Positions 36,801 through 45,704 of a DNA stretch of 64,000 bases are shown piece by piece. A model generated the notes under the pieces. That model saw only the letters and a list, made by a program, of their open reading frames with translations, had not been told where the DNA came from and searched no databases. The stretch's first letter is position 1; each line of letters opens with the position of its first letter. Source of the DNA: Nymphalis io (lineage: Eukaryota; Arthropoda; Insecta; Lepidoptera; Nymphalidae); contig NC_065916.1 of the NCBI RefSeq assembly GCF_905147045.1, positions 5,496,468 through 5,560,467 of the forward strand, written 5' to 3'. Position numbers and translations under genes: made by a program.

Positions 36801-38361
36801 TTATGTATCGTAATAATACATATAACTCTAATGGTTTAAGCGGCATACGCTGGTAAAGCTCCTAGTCGCCATGTTTTTTCCGACATCTTCAACATTTGTA
36901 ATATTCAAATATTAAAAGAAAGAAGACGCAAAACTCACAAGTGAAATAATAAGGTAATAAATCAAAATAACATATAAAATTAAACAAATAATAAAATAAG
37001 TAACAGAAACTTCTTCAAAACATTCCTAAAATTAAATTTATTAAAATGAAATATATAATAATTAATAAACAGTTTTTTGTACTGGGTACACACACAGACA
37101 CACAAATTAAGCACATAAAAATTCAGTCGTGCTTGCCCGGGTTTGAACCCACGATCATCGGTTAAGATTCACACGTTCTAACCACTGGGCCATCTCGGCT
37201 TAACTAAAGCGGTTTGGACCTTATTCCACCACGCTGCTCCAATGCGGGTTGGTGGAATACACACGTGGCAGAATTTCAATGAAATTAGACACATGCAGAT
37301 TTCCTCACGACGTTTTCCATCACCGTCAAGCACGAGATGAATTATGAACACAAATTAAGCATATGAAAATTCAGTGGTGCTTGCCCGGGTTTGAGCCCAC
37401 GATCATCGGTTAAGATTCACGCGTTCTAACCACTGAGCCATCTCGATAAGAAGATACAATTAATTTAATTAATTAAAATATGTCAGTCTCCGATAAACGA
37501 TTACACGAGAACCCAAAATGGCACGCACACGTGACTTGTTAAGGCAAAGACATTACAATATGAAAAAAACCAACTCACCGAAATCTTTTTTATTCAAATG
37601 ATAGTATTCCATATCGCCCTAACCATATCATCACTATTTTGATAACTAACGAACGAATTAAAACACAAATCAGATATTTAAAATTAACTGTTAACGTTAC
37701 AGCTGAATAATAAACGAAAAAAAAATCATCTACCCTACACGTGGGACTAAAATTTTATAGTATATTTTTAATTCTTGCAACACTTCTATATAATAATAAT
37801 AAATATCTTTATCGGTGTATTCTTTATAACATTTGTATAATAGCATGAATTATTATATTTATATTTATATTATAAACTTATAATTGCATATTTATTACTA
37901 ATATAATTTTTTTCGTAAAGGGGATTTTTGCTAAAATAATTTTTACGCGACATATTGTTACCGTTAAAAGAAAAATAAATCGCTGGTTTTACCTACAATC
38001 ATCTACATAACCGTTAAAAACGGTTAACAACTGTCAATATTACGCTATCATTGAAAATAAAATAGTATTATTTTCATTGTTGACTTAAAATATGAATATA
38101 TTTATATTATTTACATATTTAAATAAGTATATACGTATAATTCTTACCTAGCCCGATTTTCTTCTTAATCTTTTTCAGGACCTTCATTTTCGATCCTTTC
38201 TTGTCCTTAACCGGAGTAGTTTCCGGTTCCAATGCCATTGGAGGCAGAACCAAAGTCTGAGGCGGCATCGACACCCCGTGTCCCGAAGCCCGAGGGCAAG
38301 CTGGGCAATGGCACGACCCTCTCGCCTGCCTCAGACTCATACAACTGCTTACACCCATCAT
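14062..38361 (-). CDS. neur: Neuralized, E3 ubiquitin ligase for Notch ligands
   Basis: Four exons (38361-38148, 16253-16081, 15756-14644, 14514-14062) join with phases 1, 0, 0 into 650 residues; fly Neuralized is about 750. Residues 1-72 hold a polybasic motif (KMKVLKKIKKKIGLG). NHR1 spans about 88-242, with LSFHAVHGENVRVS at its start and PLWALVDVYG near its end. NHR2 spans about 284-438 (PLSLHRTKGRNVQF to RLWAFVDIYG). The RING C3HC4 finger at about 597-637 has all eight zinc ligands (CTIC, CGHMCMCYRC, CPLC) and is followed by IKDVIRTYKS. In flies Neuralized binds Delta and Serrate through its NHR domains and ubiquitinates them, driving endocytosis in signal-sending cells. Polybasic Neuralized N-termini bind phosphoinositides. 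Intron 1 is 21.9 kb. Confidence 0.95.
14644..15756 (-). CDS. neur: neur exon 3 (rest of NHR1 and all of NHR2)
   Basis: Acceptor TTTCCAG, donor GAG|GTGAGT, 371 codons, phase 0 at both ends. The first residue is Val (GTG), inside the protein and not a start. It holds SGVLRFGFTTHDP, LPKYACPDL and PLWALVDVYG of NHR1, a linker, and the whole of NHR2. Confidence 0.95.
15874..15886. repeat. G13 homopolymer
   Basis: Thirteen consecutive G in neur intron 2. It stands out in AT-rich DNA and is a likely site of assembly or polymerase slippage. Confidence 0.95.
16081..16253 (-). CDS. neur: neur exon 2 (start of NHR1)
   Basis: Acceptor TTCCAG, donor AAA|GTAAGT, 173 nt. It encodes NNLPPLSFHAVHGENVRVSR through KGVVFSARPVRVNEK, the first half of NHR1. 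GC content and CpG density are much higher than in the flanks. Confidence 0.92.
18678..19186 (-). mobile_element. Old SINE family A split by a young family A
   Basis: 18678-18716 is the decayed first part of a family A copy (GGAAGGGCAAATGGGCC... ATCACCACCA) and 19022-19186 is its continuation (CATAGACATTGGCG... GAATATCTGAAGAG). A young family A copy sits between them. Confidence 0.7.
18717..19016 (-). mobile_element. SINE family A, young, nested in older family A
   Basis: Full-length with an intact T-run. It shares the private variants GCTCTTAGACATTAGC and CTTACATATCCAATG with the copy at 39424-39718, differing from it by about one base over some 290. Confidence 0.9.
19762..19895 (+). mobile_element. 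SINE family B, internally deleted
   Basis: An intact tRNA-like head (TGGCCCAGTGG A box, B box) runs to ATAATTCATCTCGTGCTT and then jumps directly to the 3' words GCCCAGCAGTG. The middle of about 165 bp is missing. Confidence 0.75.
20068..20097. repeat. (TA)n microsatellite
   Basis: About 30 bp of pure TA repeat flanked by ACTATAAAA and AAAGTAGTACTATAAAA, which form an imperfect direct repeat on either side. Confidence 0.9.
20590..21020. mobile_element. Low-copy GC-rich repeat (family E)
   Basis: A GC-rich island containing ACTCTACTCCACCTGATGG then AAGTGGTAGTAGAGTCC. This layout is reminiscent of family A's CACCTGATGGTAAGTGG but the rest differs. It resembles a known-looking lepidopteran SINE relative. 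The long open frames on both strands here are not protein-like. Confidence 0.4.
21660..21840 (+). mobile_element. Probable LINE/Helitron tail fragment
   Basis: AATTTCATCCAAATCGGTCT followed by AACCGTTCAAGAGTTAGGTG and AAACAAACAAACG matches a widespread insect repeat motif (fragments like AAATTTCATCAAAATCGGT also occur at 41700, 43910 and 46935). The class cannot be decided from this piece. Confidence 0.4.
21915..21938. repeat. 24-bp perfect palindrome
   Basis: A perfect inverted repeat without spacer, each arm starting TACAAACAAAAC. The following 40 bp contain further imperfect inverted words (TTTACGTT / AACGTAAAC). Confidence 0.9.
23748..23975 (+). mobile_element. SINE family A, old copy
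   Basis: Decayed but collinear with the consensus: GGGATTTGTGCAAGCCC, GATATTCTACCGC, TTTCCAAGGTTGGCAG, TTTCTTACAGCGCCAATGTC. Confidence 0.65.
25624..25676 (+). mobile_element. SINE family B fragment, old
   Basis: AGGCAAGCACAACTGA, CATGTGCTTAGTTTTGTG and GAAGGAAAATATCG align in order with family B. The rest is lost. Confidence 0.4.
26777..26901 (-). mobile_element. Possible very old SINE family A
   Basis: CCGAGCATTTGGAC... GGTAAGAGGTCACC... CACCCAGCCCGGTCTGCACAA... CCCCACCGGTAAAA follows family A order with many changes and deletions. Weak. Confidence 0.35.
29202..29243. repeat. (TA)n microsatellite
   Basis: About 42 bp of TA repeat after an A-run in neur intron 1. Confidence 0.95.
30773..30863. 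repeat. (TA)n microsatellite, about 90 bp
   Basis: A pure TA run in neur intron 1, downstream of most of the Su(H)-like sites. Confidence 0.97.
31181..31470 (+). mobile_element. SINE family A, full length
   Basis: Plus-strand orientation: ACTGGTGGTAGGGCTTTGTG through CCGCCTTCCTATACTAT and an A-run. It carries a few small deletions (GGTGAGCCATTG). Confidence 0.85.
32624..32831 (-). mobile_element. SINE family A, old and truncated
   Basis: Collinear words (GGGCCACCAGCTCTTAAGTG, CATAGACATTGGCGCTATAAG, CACTGGGTCACTCACCCATC) stop at GTAGAATATCT, so the minus-strand 5' end is missing. Confidence 0.65.
32999..33255 (-). mobile_element. SINE family B
   Basis: From CACTGCTGGGCTAAAGGCC to GGGCCATCTCGGCTC. 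The tRNA-like A-box region is shortened by a deletion between GATCGTC and TGGGCC. Confidence 0.85.
33720..33876 (+). mobile_element. Probable Helitron- or LINE-derived tail
   Basis: AAACCGCTGAACCAATTTTA, AATTTGGTATGAAGCCAGC and the GC-rich end ACGCGGGCGAAACTACAGGC then ATACTAGC resemble the 3' ends of abundant insect non-autonomous elements. The CTAG near the end fits a Helitron terminus, but the 5' end was not found. Confidence 0.4.
34261..34542 (-). mobile_element. SINE family A
   Basis: T-run, GAATAGGAAGGCAGACGAGC through CCCTACTACCAGTA. Short internal deletions (GGGCCTGATGG, ACCTCGAGATG) mark it as older than the young group. Confidence 0.85.
35326..35632 (-). mobile_element. SINE family B, full length
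   Basis: Starts with a repeated AGTAACAGTAACAGCCTG and ends GGGCCATCTCGACT. The tRNA-like head with a good B box lies at 35560-35632. Confidence 0.9.
35850..35992 (-). mobile_element. SINE family B fragment, old
   Basis: CACCACGCTGTTACTATGCG, AATTAAGCACTTGAAT and GGATTTGAACCCGTAATAT keep the order of family B with a large internal deletion. Confidence 0.6.
37097..37446 (-). mobile_element. Two SINE family B pieces in tandem
   Basis: 37097-37200 is the tRNA-derived half of one copy. 37201-37446 is a second copy lacking its first 70 bp or so. Each ends in the GCCATCTCG tRNA-like terminus, so this is one partial copy next to another, from insertion or unequal exchange. Confidence 0.75.
38148..38361 (-). 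CDS. neur: neur coding exon 1a (polybasic N-terminus)
   Basis: Begins ATG ATG GGT and ends CTA G|GTAAGA, phase 1, giving 71 codons plus one base. It encodes a Cys-containing segment and then the polybasic motif KKIKKKIGLG. It competes with the proposed exon at 52291-52318, which ends in the same phase. Confidence 0.85.
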
Positions 38362-38640
38362 TTATACGGTTTAAAGCAAAACGAATTAAAATATATTTTA
38401 AATATTTAATCCTTAATTCATATCAAACATTTCCACAAGTCACGAAACTTTAATACACGATTTGTTTCAGTCACGTTAACACTTCACGCGTTATTTACGT
38501 TTAATTGAACACGATTATTTACGACGAGACGCGAGAGACGTCCGCACACGACGGGGCCTACCGGCGGAGTGACGGTACGACGCTGAACGCAAAGCTCCAA
38601 GTGCCGGGAACGTTATAAACATTGGTAACAGCTGCACTTG
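38362..38640 (-). promoter_or_regulatory. neur: Candidate neur promoter / 5' UTR
   Basis: A CpG- and GC-rich patch directly upstream of the start codon. On the minus strand, TCACTC (A at 38570) resembles an initiator, and GGACGT lies exactly at +28 to +33 from that A, the position of a downstream promoter element. A start there would give a 5' UTR of about 209 nt. No TATA box is visible. Confidence 0.4.
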
Positions 38641-39145
38641 CTTGCTAAACAAAAATGAAATTGAGCTTTAATATTATAGCAAAAGAGCTGCAATTCAATT
38701 AATTGTTGTACTACAAAAAAGCCATTTTAGCATTTGACAGCAGATGCGCACGCATAGCAGCCCTTAGGCCGGCTGTCTCTTTTCATTCGGATACAAGTGA
38801 AAGGGATAGATTAATTTCAGTGGAACATCTCGGTGGAGGGTTAGATGTTTAGGGTTCCTTTTTTAAAGAGCGAGTGAAGCTTTTTGATAAGGCATTTTAC
38901 AACACTTAAAATTTCTATCAATGATTCTATTGATTCATAAAATGTTTAAAAAAATGTTTATTAAGTAAAGTTTTAATTAAGCTTTACATTGCTTTTTTAT
39001 AACATTCTTTTATTTGAACCATTAGTTCTAGATAGTATAAAAACCGGCGTCAAATGTGTGTGCAAAATTCCAGCACAGTTCAATCAGTTGGAACTATTTG
39101 AAACTGATTCAAAAAGTCACTTGAAAATTTCGGCCCACACATGAC

Positions 39146-39234
39146 TGAAATGGCTCAGTGGCAAGACGTGAATCTAAACCGAAGATTACTGGTTCAAACC
39201 GGGTGAGCACCATTAAAGTTACATGTGATTAAAT
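39146..39234 (+). mobile_element. SINE family B head fragment
   Basis: GAAATGGCTCAGTGGCAAGACG, then GGTTCAAACCGGGTGAGCACC and ATGTGATTAAATTGTG: the tRNA-like part only, diverged. It is followed at 39265-39349 by a family A 3' fragment ending CTCGTCCGCCTTCCTATTC and an A-run. Confidence 0.6.
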
Positions 39235-39423
39235 TGTGTTTTAAGACATCGACAGAAAAACTGCATCGATGTCTATTGGCGGTGTTGACAACTTACCATC
39301 AAGTAGCCCATTCGCTCGTCCGCCTTCCTATTCTATCTATAAAAAAAAGAAACTACGGCCTGTTCTGTATCTCTGAGAACATATATGAAATATATCACGA
39401 TAATCTGTTGAGTAGTTAAAGCG

Positions 39424-39718
39424 ATTTTTTTTTTTTTATAGAATAGGAAGGCGGACGAGCATATGGGCCACCTGATGGTAAGTGGTCACCAACGCTCTTA
39501 GACATTAGCATTGTAAGAAATGTCAACCATCGCTTACATATCCAATGCGCCACCAACCTTGGGAACTAAGATTTTATGTCCCTTGTGCCTGTAATTACAC
39601 TGGCTCACTCACCCTTCAAACCGGAACACAACAATATCAAGTATTGCTGTTTTGCGGTAGAATATCTGATGAGTGGGTGGTACCTACCCAGACGAGCTTG
39701 CACAAAGCCCTACCACCA
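39424..39718 (-). mobile_element. SINE family A, young
   Basis: Full length, nearly identical to 18717-19016, sharing its private variants GCTCTTAGACATTAGC and TACATATCCAATG. It lies just upstream of the exon 1a promoter of neur. Confidence 0.9.
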
Positions 39719-40379
39719 GTAATAAAGCAGTGATAAAGCGTAACAATCAAACAAACAAAAAAACACTCACTTATGCTTTTATAATATAAGTTAAAATGGT
39801 AAGTACATAATAACTTGCTACGTAGATTCTACGTAGAGCCATTCTGTTTTAATCAACGCTATATACCTATTTAAATTTCAATATAAGGAACCTTTTCGCC
39901 ATAAACGATTCGATATTAACGTTTTCATTGTTTCAGCATCCGTGAATGATGGCCATTGAAGCTAATTTTAGATTCTTTGTTACGACTCGGGTTCCGTTTC
40001 AGATTTTAATATCAAATCTTCGTTAAATTAGCTCGAATGATTCAGGACAGTGTGTCGAATTGCAGATGTGCAAATGGGCGACCTGGTCACCTTCATAATC
40101 TGTGCACTGTCAGGCCATTCAAGAGTCAAAAATCTTCATTCAATATAGAAGCGTTACACTTACTTATTGATTGTCATAAATCTACCACCGGTTCGGAGAT
40201 AAACAACTCAGAAGCAAGAAGAACCGACCAAAGAAAGAAACACTTCCTTATATAACAAAGCACTAAGTTTAGATCGATGTAATAAGGATTAGAAAAATCA
40301 GCCGATTAGTGTCCCACAACTGGGCCAATAATAGGATCTCTAGAAGATTACACTTTTCAAGTCTCTTATAAATTCTAAA

Positions 40380-40652
40380 GCTCTTCTGGGTAGGTACAAC
40401 CCACTCATCAGATATTCTACCGCAAAACAGCAGTAATTGGTATTGTTGTGTTCCGGTTTGAAGGGTGAGTGAGCCAGTGTAATTAAAGGCACAAGGAACA
40501 TAAAATCTTAGGTCCCAAGGTTGATGGCGCATTGGCAATGTAAGCGATGATCAACATTTCTTACAGTGCCAATGTCTAAGCGCGTTGGTGACCACTTACC
40601 ATCAGGTGGCCCATATGCTCGTCCGCCTTCCTATTCTATATAAGAAAAAAAA
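40380..40652 (+). mobile_element. SINE family A, 5'-truncated
   Basis: Begins at CTCTTCTGGGTAGGTAC and continues to the A-run. About 20 bp of the 5' end are replaced by unrelated sequence. A family B scrap (GTGTCCCACAACTGGGCC) precedes it at about 40310. Confidence 0.8.
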
Positions 40653-40987
40653 AGACTACACGATCCGAAATCCTCACCGAGAGTCATCAACACTTAACCC
40701 CGTATTCGTCACCAAGGAAGTCATGACTTATTAGAATTAATAACTTAATCGAGCCAATTAAGTAATTGAGAGAACTGGGATATGGACATTCGTTGTAATT
40801 TGTTAGTTAACCGATTACGTTAAGTTATGTTTTGTGTTCTAACGATATTCGGGGAATCTAGTCTACCTTTCTACAAATCGCCTTCTAATAACATTATTGT
40901 ATTTCGGTTTCAAGGGTAAGGTGAGGGTGGGTCAGTGTGATTATAAGAAAATGAAAATTCTACCGATACGATACGGCACGAAATTCT

Positions 40988-41232
40988 TTTTTTTTTTTAT
41001 AGAATAGGAAGGCGGACGAGCATATGGGCCACCTGATGGTAAGTGGTCACCAAACGCCCTTAGACATTGGCATTGTAAGAAACGTCAACCATCGCTTATA
41101 CCCAATGCGCCACCAACCTTGGGAACTAAGATTTTATGTCCCTTGTGCCTGTAATTACACTGGCTCACTCACCCTTCAAACCGGAACTCAACAATATCAA
41201 GTATTGCTGTTTTGCGGTAGAATATCTGATGA
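40988..41232 (-). mobile_element. SINE family A, young, truncated
   Basis: Starts with a T-run and stops after GAATATCTGATGAGT, so the minus-strand 5' end of about 50 bp is missing. Belongs to the same young group as 6966-7260. A short older family A fragment lies at 40900-40950 in the opposite orientation. Confidence 0.85.
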
Positions 41233-41261
41233 GTATATTCACTCGTTACTCATTTCTTTAA

Positions 41262-41566
41262 ATGTACAGTAACAGTAACAGCCTGTGAATGTCCCACTGC
41301 TGGGCTAAGGCCTCTTCCCCTTTTTTGAGGAGAAGGTATGGAGCTTATTCCACCACGCTGTTCCAATGCGGGTTAGTGGAATACATATGTGTCAAAATTT
41401 CAGTGAAATTAGATTCGGTTTCCTCGCGATGTTTTCATTCACCGTCAAGCACGAGATGAATTATAAACACAAATTAAGCACATGAAAATTCAGTGGTGCC
41501 TGCCGGGTTTGAACCCACGATCATCGGTTAGGAATCACGCGTTCTAACCACTATTCCATCTCGGCT
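41262..41566 (-). mobile_element. SINE family B, full length
   Basis: AGTAACAGTAACAGCCTGTG through CCATCTCGGCT, with small deletions. The tRNA-like end has CACTATTCCATCTCGG in place of CACTGGGCCATCTCGG. Confidence 0.85.
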
Positions 41567-41622
41567 CTTCAAATGTAATACATAGTTATTTATATACAAT
41601 TATATCTTTTTAGTTTTCGCCT

Positions 41623-41790
41623 ACAGCTTCGCCCGCGCTATAGAGGAAGGGAAGACGGGTGTTATATAAAAGAATAGCCTATGCTCTGAGATCCAAGATT
41701 CTCAACAAATTTCATCAAAATCTGTTCAGTGATTTAGCCGTGAACAGACAGAGTTACAGAATTAATATTCATTATTATTAATACAAAAAA
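41623..41790 (+). mobile_element. Probable LINE (RTE-like) 3' tail
   Basis: CTTCGCCCGCG, AACAAATTTCATCAAAATCTG, GATTTAGCCGTGAACAGACAG and a trailing TATTATTATTAAT follow the order of a very common insect repeat tail that I associate with RTE-type LINEs. Similar shorter pieces lie at 43880-43975 and 46897-46960. Confidence 0.45.
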
Positions 41791-42022
41791 GTACATATTC
41801 AGCAAATCTTATAACAGAAATGAATGCCTTACATTGATGGGAATAAGAGAGGAGGCCTTAACCCAGCAGATACATCAGTGGAATAGGGATTTTACTTTAT
41901 AATAAACGAGGTAACCACCATTAACATCCTGAACGCTTTAAATCTAAACTCCAAAATAATTGTATGCTTAACTTTAATGGATAAATCATTAACAAATGTT
42001 ATATCAATTCAATTATTTGGTG

Positions 42023-42160
42023 TTGCTCTGTTCCGGTTTGAAGGGTGAGTGCGACACTGATAACTACAGGCACGAGGGTCATAACATCTTATTTCCCAAG
42101 ATTGGTGGTGCATTAGCGATGTAAGAGCAAACTATCGGCTATGGTGACCACTTACCAATC
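42023..42160 (+). mobile_element. SINE family A fragment
   Basis: TGTTCCGGTTTGAAGGGTGAG through GGCTATGGTGACCACTTACC. Both ends are missing. Confidence 0.7.
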
Positions 42161-42524
42161 TACCTACTAAGGATAAAGAAAAGTTGTACTAACAGGTCAA
42201 TTATTTACAATTACCATAGGAAAATGTTACATCCCTTATTCAAGTATCTACAATGACGTTTAACTGACAGCTCAAAGGAAAACACGTCGACGTCATAAAA
42301 GAAAATTCAAAATTCGAACAATATATTATTCATCTAAATTCAACAAGTACAAAACAAAGACCCGACACATTGCAGCCAGCTCTTTCCATTTGTTTTCGTA
42401 ATTTCCTTCATACACCAAGAAACAACTGGCATATTCTAAAGGGTTTAGCTTGAAGAACTGCGTTTGAACACATCAAAGCCATTCGTTTTAGCTCGGCCAG
42501 ATGTAAATTGCACCTTGCAGAGCC

Positions 42525-42536
42525 TGCGCATGCGCC
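42525..42536 (+). promoter_or_regulatory. NRF1/Ewg-type site
   Basis: TGCGCATGCGCC, a perfect NRF1-like word (fly orthologue: erect wing). Initiator-like TCAGTT follows at 42544 and ATAAAAGG a little further on. It may mark a promoter. Confidence 0.35.
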
Positions 42537-42798
42537 ATCTGCGTCAGTTCACTGACCTACTAATAAAAGGCGACGAACGAATTTGTCCTAAGCCACCTTT
42601 TGAGTACGAAATCTTGGATTATTAGCAATTATATTATGACAAGTTGCTAGCCGCGGTTTTGTTTACTTCTTAAATACTACAAAAAAAAAATTTCCAGTCT
42701 CTATGGTCTTATATATAAACGGGTGTTTGTTTGAATACTAATCTGCCTCTTTCTGTCGTGATTGATTTGACATCCGAAAGAAAAAGACACATCATACT

Positions 42799-42836
42799 AG
42801 GTGGTAGGGCTTTGTGCTAGCCCGTCTGGGTAGATA
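42799..42836 (+). mobile_element. SINE family A 5' fragment
   Basis: ACTAGGTGGTAGGGCTTTGTG then CTAGCCCGTCTGGGTAG, then unrelated sequence. Only about 38 bp of the head remain. Confidence 0.65.
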
Positions 42837-43365
42837 ACTGGATTTTATTAAAACCTATCCGATAAAAAATACATAAAAGTAATAGCATTATCCATTTTCA
42901 AATAATTACTAATAATTTTTAAGGAATTCTTTATCCCCCTTCTTTTAAGCTTGTGTTAGGAGAGGGGACGATAAAAATCAGGATCGAACCTGCGACTTTT
43001 ACAACATCATGCCGCTTTATATATATATAGCATATATAATACCCACTATCATGATGATCGGCCAAATGTTGTCGAAGCCTCGCACATATATAATACAAAT
43101 GTTTTTACATATATAAATAAATCGCACCTGTACAATGACGCAACTGAAAATCGTTTAATAAAACTATTATATTATCTACAATTTCGTAAAAATGGCAGAT
43201 GGTGATCGCGGACAGTTATGTATATTATCCATCTGGGTACCGCTCATCTAGATTAGTTACAAATAAAAATAAATCCAATAAAATACATCCGTAGCGATTA
43301 CAACAGCACGCGTTTAATAAAAATTAAATTTCAAATCATACGTCAATCTAAATATCAATACCAGA

Positions 43366-43455
43366 TGCGCACGCGCCAAATGCCGGAAGCCCTTTTGGGA
43401 CATTCACTTAAGAAAAAAAAACATGTGCTTCGATTCCGTTTTATGCGCGTGCGCA
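43366..43455. promoter_or_regulatory. Pair of inverted NRF1/Ewg-type sites
   Basis: TGCGCACGCGCC at 43366-43377 and its inverted form GCGCGTGCGCA at 43445-43455 lie 67 bp apart. With 42525 and the GC-rich patch at 44150-44235 this is the most CpG-rich part of the region between the two proposed neur start exons. Confidence 0.35.
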
Positions 43456-43531
43456 TGACACCTTTACATCTTAATTCAAGTGCAAATACAATACATCCAT
43501 TAGACGTACCACATTTATTGGGCTTCGATAG

Positions 43532-43800
43532 GTAACAGCTTGTGAATGTTCCACTGCTGGGCAAAGAACTCGTTTTCTCTCGAAAAGATTTAGAGCTTAT
43601 ACCGCCACACCTTCTAAAGTAACACTTGACATTTGATACCGTTATCGTTGATTAAAATTATTCATATTCTAACCGCTGGATAAATTTTTTATGGTATTGA
43701 TAGGCTGCCTGGTAAATGGGTCATCGCCGCAAAGACATTGGCGATGTAAGAAATATTAAATAATTGGGAACGACGAACGAAGTTCCATGTGCCTGGTTAT
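43532..43800 (-). mobile_element. Old SINE family B followed by old family A
   Basis: 43532-43685 keeps the B words CAGCTTGTGAATGTTCCACTG and TCTAACCGCTGGATAAA. 43690-43800 keeps the A words AAAGACATTGGCGATGTAAG and GTTCCATGTGCCTG. Both are strongly decayed. Confidence 0.55.
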
Positions 43801-44149
43801 GGACATAGAAATGTTAATTATGAGATCAAGAAACTTGTTTCCGCCAACGTCTGCGACCACGTGTTGGAATGTTTATGTCCTTCCATGAAATTCGAGCTTG
43901 CTTCATACCGAATTTCATCAAAATCGGTTCAGTAGTTTAGCCGTGAAAGTACACGCATAGATAGTAGGAACAACCATTAAAAATATCAAATTGGATTGAT
44001 ACAAAGAATCCGCAGCTTTTTCTTGTAAATAAATAAAAAATCCCAAAAAAAACACAGTTTATATTCAAAATTAAATTCTACATCTCAATATAATTATATT
44101 AACTTTAAGATTAAAATATAAAAATAAAGGGAGTTACGAAAATTCCTCG

Positions 44150-44235
44150 CGCGCAAGGACGGTCGCGGCCATTTGCAAAAAATAATAGCGCGCATCTGCT
44201 GTGGTGGCACGCGAGGGTCGCGTGTCTTTTGAGTA
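44150..44235. promoter_or_regulatory. GC- and CpG-rich patch of unknown role
   Basis: CTCGCGCGCAAGGACGGTCG and GGTGGCACGCGAGGGTCGCG stand out from AT-rich flanks. There is no open frame and no repeat match. It could be a promoter or a decayed element. Confidence 0.3.
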
Positions 44236-44435
44236 TGGAGCGATTATGAAAAATATTTTAAGCCAACATGTGTACGGTGTAGGCTTTCTCGTTTATAGGT
44301 TTTATGGTTTTTTTTTTTTAATAAAAAAATTGAGACGAAGATACGATAAAGTTAGGTCGATAACATTTTAATTTAAAAAAAATATATATTTAAGCGTAAA
44401 ATTCATACAATTATTTTCGTTAATATTACATCATA

Positions 44436-44702
44436 TCTATACTTATATTATAAAGAAATAACATTTGTATGTCTGTTTTGGAATGAATAAACTAAAAAAC
44501 TACTAAACCGATTTTAATAATTATTTTATCTAAAGAAAACTTTATTATCAGCGACTCAAATAGATTATATTTTATTTAAAAAAAAAAATAAGAGATCTAT
44601 ACGAAAATTGCAAAAATGTAAACCAAGCTATCAAGATTTTTCCTATAAAATATCTACTAAGATGGATAACTCAACGCGGACGAAGTCAGAGCGGTCCGCT
44701 AG
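44436..44702 (+). mobile_element. Candidate non-autonomous Helitron
   Basis: The 5' end reads TCTATACTTATATTATAAAG. Near the 3' end GCGGAC and GTCCGC can form a hairpin directly before CTAG|T. TC at the start, and a hairpin plus CTAG at the end without target duplication, are Helitron features. The interior is non-coding. The family is not verified. Confidence 0.45.
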
Positions 44703-45204
44703 TAATATATAATCATGGGTGTTGTTGATTAGATTAGAACGGACTTCGATTCTATTTGTTCAATAAATATTTATGAATAATTATGGCATAGTTGTTAGAA
44801 CGCGTGAATCTTAACCGATGATCGTGGGTTCAAACCCGAGCAAGCGCCACTGAATTTTCATGTACATAATTTGTGATTATAATTCATCTCGTGCTATACG
44901 GTGAAGGAAAACATCGTGAGGAAACCTGCATGTGTCTAATTTAACTGAATTTCTGCCACATGTGTATTCCATCAACCCGCCTTGGAGCAGCGTGGTGGAA
45001 TAAGCTCCATAGCTTCTCTTCAAAAAGGGAGAGGAGGCCTTAGCCCAGCAGTGGGACATTGACTGGCTGTTACTGTACTGTACTGAGATAACTCAATCCG
45101 GACGAAGTCAGAGCGGTCCACCAGTAATACATGACCATGGCTGTTGTTGTTGATTAGAATAGAACGGACTTCGATTCTATTTAATCGATAAATATTTATG
45201 AATT
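44665..45204. repeat. Direct duplication of about 115 bp flanking a SINE
   Basis: 44665-44778 and 45086-45204 are the same sequence (GATAACTCAA... GACGAAGTCAGAGCGGTCC... AGAACGGACTTCGATTCTAT... AATATTTATGAAT) with scattered differences. The family B SINE at 44784-45074 lies exactly between the two copies. Confidence 0.85.
44784..45074 (+). mobile_element. SINE family B, full length
   Basis: The head has lost part of the A box (TTATGGCATAGTTGTTAGAAC) but keeps the B box GGTTCAAACCC. The tail ends GGCTGTTACTGTACTGTACTG, a short tandem tail. Confidence 0.9.
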
Positions 45205-45458
45205 AACTAATAATAAATACGATTACATTTAAAAAGGCAATAATATTAACTAATGTTCGCTAAATAGTTTCATTTCCACACTTATTTTCATTTTTTTTTT
45301 TTTAATTATTGCACTGAAGTTCGTCTATAAATACTAACAACAAGAAAAAAAAATGGTTTAACAAAGAGAAAATTATATGGAATTGTTTTTTCTTTGCCTA
45401 TTTAATCTATATATTATATATATAAGCGAAATACATCACGATATCTTTCTTTTATAAT

Positions 45459-45675
45459 ATATGCGGGTTGGTAGAATACACATGTGACAGAATTTCAATG
45501 AAATTAAACACGTGCACGTTTCCTCACGATGTTTTCCATCACCGTAAAGCACGGTATGAATTATAACAAATTAAGCAGATGAAAATTGTGTGCTTGTGCA
45601 TTGGTGCTTGCCCGGGTTTGAAACCACGGTCATCGGTTAAGATTCACGGCGTCTAACCACTAGGCCATCTCGGCT
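45459..45675 (-). mobile_element. SINE family B, partial, tandem copy 1
   Basis: Starts at ATGCGGGTTGGTAGAATAC and ends CACTAGGCCATCTCGGCT. It shares the unusual CGGCGTCTAACCACTAGG and the following CAATCCCCTTTTATTAATAT with the neighbour at 45705-46002. Confidence 0.85.
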
Positions 45676-45704
45676 TCAATCCCCTTTTATTAATATATAC
45701 CGTA

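Larger units (their letters stand above)
16254..38147 (-). other. neur: neur intron 1, 21.9 kb
   Basis: No coding exon was found on either strand. It holds the SINEs and microsatellites listed separately, a GC-rich unique patch at about 17820-17945, several GCCATNTT-type words and the Su(H)-site cluster at 26475-31901. The ranges 21.0-23.7 kb and 24.0-30.7 kb are nearly SINE-free, unlike 31.2-38 kb. Confidence 0.7.
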
